Notes under the pieces: generated by a model
Databases searched by the model: none
Seen by the model: the letters and a program-made list of their open reading frames with translations, nothing else
Told to the model about the DNA's origin: nothing
Shown here: positions 61,456 through 64,000 of the stretch, piece by piece
Position numbering within the stretch: position 1 is the first letter of the stretch
Layout: every line of letters starts with the position of its first letter
Source of the DNA: Artemisia argyi
Taxonomy: Eukaryota; Streptophyta; Magnoliopsida; Asterales; Asteraceae
Assembly (NCBI GenBank): GCA_030686995.1
Contig: CM060709.1
Span: 303,071,357 to 303,135,356 of the forward strand
Length of the DNA stretch: 64,000 bases
Reading direction: 5' to 3'
Made by a program: the position numbers and the translations under genes

Positions 61456-61819
61456 TCACGTATCGAGATGTATGTACCAATTGGAATATGATGTGATTTA
61501 TGCTGTTTTCTTGATTTTACATATATTATCAATCACACAAATGTTTTACTTAGACTTTCTTCTTATACTTATTAGGTTATCAATAAATGCTCATTGCCTT
61601 ACCAAGGCAGTCAATATTTACTTTTCATCTGTATTATCAAGATTGGAGCACGCGAGCATGGCCGTTTATTACATTCTTAGTTACAAGAATTGTACTATAT
61701 ACTATCATTGAATTATTAGTTAATATTCGTTTCGAATAAATGATTCATCCTGTTTACTTTGTGGTTTTTCCTACTTTGTTTACACACAATAATTTTTTTT
61801 TGCACGATCTCATCTAAAA

Positions 61820-61850
61820 ACCCGTGGGTTACCACGGGTCTATAAGCTAG
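61820..61850 (+). other. Helitron 3' terminus: hairpin and CTAG
   Basis: 8-bp stem ACCCGTGG/CCACGGGT with GTTA loop, then 11 bases ending CTAG, the CTRR transposition stop signal. The next base is T. Confidence 0.88.
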
Positions 61851-62032
61851 TATTATATAACAGATAGTCTTCGTATTAACCTAAAATATTGAAAAGGTAT
61901 CACTAAGAGTCTTTATAAAACTCTAAATAATAGAGCAAGTGTTCATACGTAGAACATTCTTCCTTGACTTAGAAGCTACAAAGAATTGGTGATAGAATTT
62001 TTGGAATTTAGGAATGGTCTGATAATCTGAGA

Positions 62033-63082
62033 ATGTGTGATAAAGGTTGTAGAATAATGATTGGGTGGAATCAAGATAGAGTCAGTCTTAGTATGATCCA
62101 TGTAGCTAAGCAATCAATGTTGTGCAGAGTGAAAACTGTTACAGGTAGTATTGATTTGTTTTGCACTTTTGTATATGCTGCTAATGGTGGTGGTGAGAGA
62201 AGAATTTTATGGAGAGATTTGTGCTTATATAAAAGACTAGTAGGGAATAATGCTTGGGCTATTTTTGGAGATATGAATGTTACACTTGCTCCTAATGAGC
62301 ATTCTGCTGGAAGTTCTTGTATGTCTCCTGATATGCAGGAATTCAGAGAATACATTAATAATATTGAAGTGGAAGACATAAATAGCTCTGGATTATTTTA
62401 TACTTGGACAAAAAATTTACACAAGGTGAAAGCTGGTAATAAAGGTGGTATACTGAAGAAGTTGGACAGAATCATGGGGAATGAGGCTTGTATTGGTATG
62501 TTTAATCAGGCTCATGCTATATTTTAACCCTATCTCATTTCTGATCATTGTCCTACTTTACTTAATATCCCTAATGCTATTCATGAAAAAAAAAAGAAAG
62601 CCTTCAAGTTTGCTAATTTTGTGACTGAAAAAAAAGAATTCTTACCTTTGGTTAAGAAGTATTGGAAAGTGGAAAGTGCAGGATATCAGATGTTCCAAAC
62701 TGTTAAGAAATTGAAAGGTTTGAAAAGTCATTTGAAAAAACTAACATGGAAGGATGGAAATGTTTTTGAGAATGTGACCATTTTAAGAGATAAGCTAAAG
62801 AATGTGCAGATCAAGATTGATAAAGATCCAGATGATTATCATCTTAGAGAAGAGGAATGTAATATCTTAAGTGATTATATGACTGCTTTGAAGGTTGAAG
62901 AGAGTTTATTGTGGCAAAAAGCAAAGGTTAAATGGTTGAGTCTTGGGGATAGAAATAATGCTTTTTTTCATAGAACATTGAAGAGTAGATATCATAAGAG
63001 CAGAATCAGTACAATTGAGGATAATATGGGGAACAGAATTGAAGGGGAACAAGTTGCAGATTAGTTTGTACAACACTTTTAG
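62033..63082 (+). pseudogene. LINE ORF2, endonuclease C-terminus and linker
   Basis: KGCRIMIGWNQDRVSLSMIH, FVYAANGGGERRILWRDLCL, AWAIFGDMNVTLAPNEHSAG and FYTWTKNLHKVKAG fit the APE-type endonuclease of plant L1 elements (GDMN is the GDFN motif; the SDHCP motif follows the TAA at 62525-62527 in the same frame: LISDHCPTLLNIP). The linker ends LSLGDRNNAFFHRTLKSRYH (normally W...GD.N..FFH). Stops TAG at 63062-63064 and 63080-63082 remain in frame. The endonuclease would nick the target DNA; its N-terminal catalytic half is missing. Confidence 0.88.
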
Positions 63083-64000
63083 AAGTTTTTGGGTGATAGT
63101 GTTCCTGTAAAGGAAGTGGATTTGATAGGCATGATTAAGAAGAAGTTGACAAATGAAGAGGCAAATTCAATGATTCAAAAAGTTAGTGATGAGGAGATTA
63201 AAACTGCAATGTTTAATATTCAGGATAGTAAATCTCCAGGTCCTGATGGTTTCTCAGCATCTTTCTTCAAAAAAGCTTGGGGAATAGTTGGAAAGGATGT
63301 TTGCAGTGCTATTAGAGAATTTTTTGAAACTGGGAAGTTGTTAACTGAAATCAATTCCACTATTATCACTCTGGTTCCTAAAGTTCCATCTCCTAGCAAA
63401 GTCACAGAGTTTAGACCAATAGCTTGTTGTAATGTATTGTACAAGTGTATAAGTAAGATAATTACAGAGAGAATGAAGAATAGTCTGGGGAAACTTGTAG
63501 GTCAAAATCAAAGTGCTTTTGTTCCTAATAGACACATTCAGGACAATATTCTTCTTTCTCAAGAATTGTTGAAGGGGTATAACAGGAAAGGAGGGCCTAA
63601 GAGAGTGGCTCTAAAAGTTGATATTCAGAAAGCATATGATACCGTCAACTGGAAATTCTTGAAAAGTTTGCTTGAAGGTTATGGTTTTCATAGTACTATG
63701 GTAAATTGGATTATCAAATGTGTTACAACAACTTCATTTTCTGTATGTGTCAATGGTGGGATTTATGGATACTTCAAAGGTGGCAGAGGTCTTAGGCAAG
63801 GAGACCCAATGTCTCCTTACCTATTTACTTTGGTTATGGAGTTACTAGATGTGATTATGCAAGATAAAATTGGTAATATGGAAGGGTTCAAGTATCATTT
63901 TGGATGCAAAAAGATGAAACTGACTCATGTCTGCTTTGCAGATGATTTATTGATGTTTTGTCATGGTAATAAAGAATCTGTAGAGATCATTATGGAAGCT
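63083..64000 (+). pseudogene. LINE ORF2, reverse transcriptase (open to the window edge)
   Basis: 306 codons without a stop, cut by the window end. RT blocks in order: SKSPGPDGFSASFFKKAW, FRPIACCNVLYKCISKII, QSAFVPNRHIQDNILLSQEL, ALKVDIQKAYDTVNWKFLKS, GLRQGDPMSPYLFTLVMELL and the catalytic FADD in HVCFADDLLMFCHGN. This is plant L1 RT type. Same frame as the endonuclease part; no other damage is seen in this piece. Confidence 0.9.

Larger units (their letters stand above)
56013..61850 (+). mobile_element. Helitron remnant (5.84 kb) with intact ends
   Basis: The 5' end TCTATGTATTCTAATAAAAT then AGAGTTTTG is a typical plant Helitron start. The 3' end has the hairpin ACCCGTGG-GTTA-CCACGGGT (61820-61839) and terminal CTAG (61847-61850). 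It sits between A (56012) and T (61851), the canonical A-T target. The only recognisable gene is the PIF1-helicase C-terminus near the 3' end, in the correct orientation. The Rep/HUH domain and the rest of the helicase are absent. Between 56340 and 58100 there are several exon-like bits with GTAAGT donors and polypyrimidine acceptors, possibly decayed RPA-like or captured gene pieces; none could be named. Confidence 0.82.
61990..64000 (+). mobile_element. 5'-truncated L1-type LINE, continues past the window
   Basis: A single reading frame carries endonuclease C-terminal half, linker and reverse transcriptase. It opens inside the APE endonuclease domain without ORF1 or the endonuclease N-terminus, so the insertion is 5' truncated, as usual for LINEs. 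The left edge is only estimated. Three in-frame stops (62525, 63062, 63080) mark it as inactive. From 61851 to about 61989 nothing is recognisable. Confidence 0.88.

Overview
The window is repeat-dominated nuclear DNA of a dicot plant. Genes are intron-split, there are plant-type Ty1/copia, CACTA, Mutator-MITE, Helitron and L1 elements, and host gene traces have plant-only families (EUL lectin). The style of the copia Gag and third-ORF proteins suggests Asteraceae; that is inference, not proof. No rRNA, tRNA or CRISPR was recognised. Almost all long reading frames belong to transposons.

Layout. 1-2901: a decayed copia Gag/protease fragment (minus), cut by a CACTA-like element with 181-bp subterminal repeats and a possible transposase C-terminal exon. 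2902-12468: a complete, very young LTR retrotransposon on the minus strand (TSD GAATA, LTRs of 1274 and 1272 bp differing by three substitutions and one 2-bp indel). It carries a copia-type Gag but no protease, integrase or RT; two other ORFs (here X and Y) take their place. 12464-17971: the least TE-rich part, with the 3' exons of a sugar-phosphate/nucleotide-sugar translocator and a three-exon EUL-type lectin gene with a proline-rich repeat N-terminus, preceded by a 1.2-kb array of near-palindromes. 17972-53700: a nest of insertions. A Ty3/gypsy-like LTR is split by a three-LTR composite of the same non-autonomous family (19361-53112, TSD GTCTT). That composite contains further unidentified sequence, which in turn holds a 17.7-kb copia element (27817-45557, TSD TTTGG) with gag, pol and a third ORF of about 1385 codons. 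53700-64000: a Mutator-type MITE, a 5.8-kb Helitron remnant with precise ends and a PIF1-helicase C-terminus, and a 5'-truncated L1 LINE that runs off the window.

Main observation. Two diverged members of a pol-less, Sirevirus-like family (2907-12463 and 19361-53112) share one gene plan: LTR, PBS, Gag, ORF X, ORF Y, several polypurine tracts, LTR. In each subfamily a GC-rich inverted-repeat cassette found in the LTR recurs upstream of ORF X and upstream of ORF Y. ORF Y has a TATA box shortly before its ATG, and ORF X of the first element appears to have a 5'-UTR intron. This suggests an element with three promoters and three separate mRNAs, presumably mobilised in trans by an autonomous relative. 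The nested copia element shows a parallel plan: its third ORF also has a candidate 5'-UTR intron and a leader resembling the gag leader. All family and domain assignments are by eye; no database search was possible.
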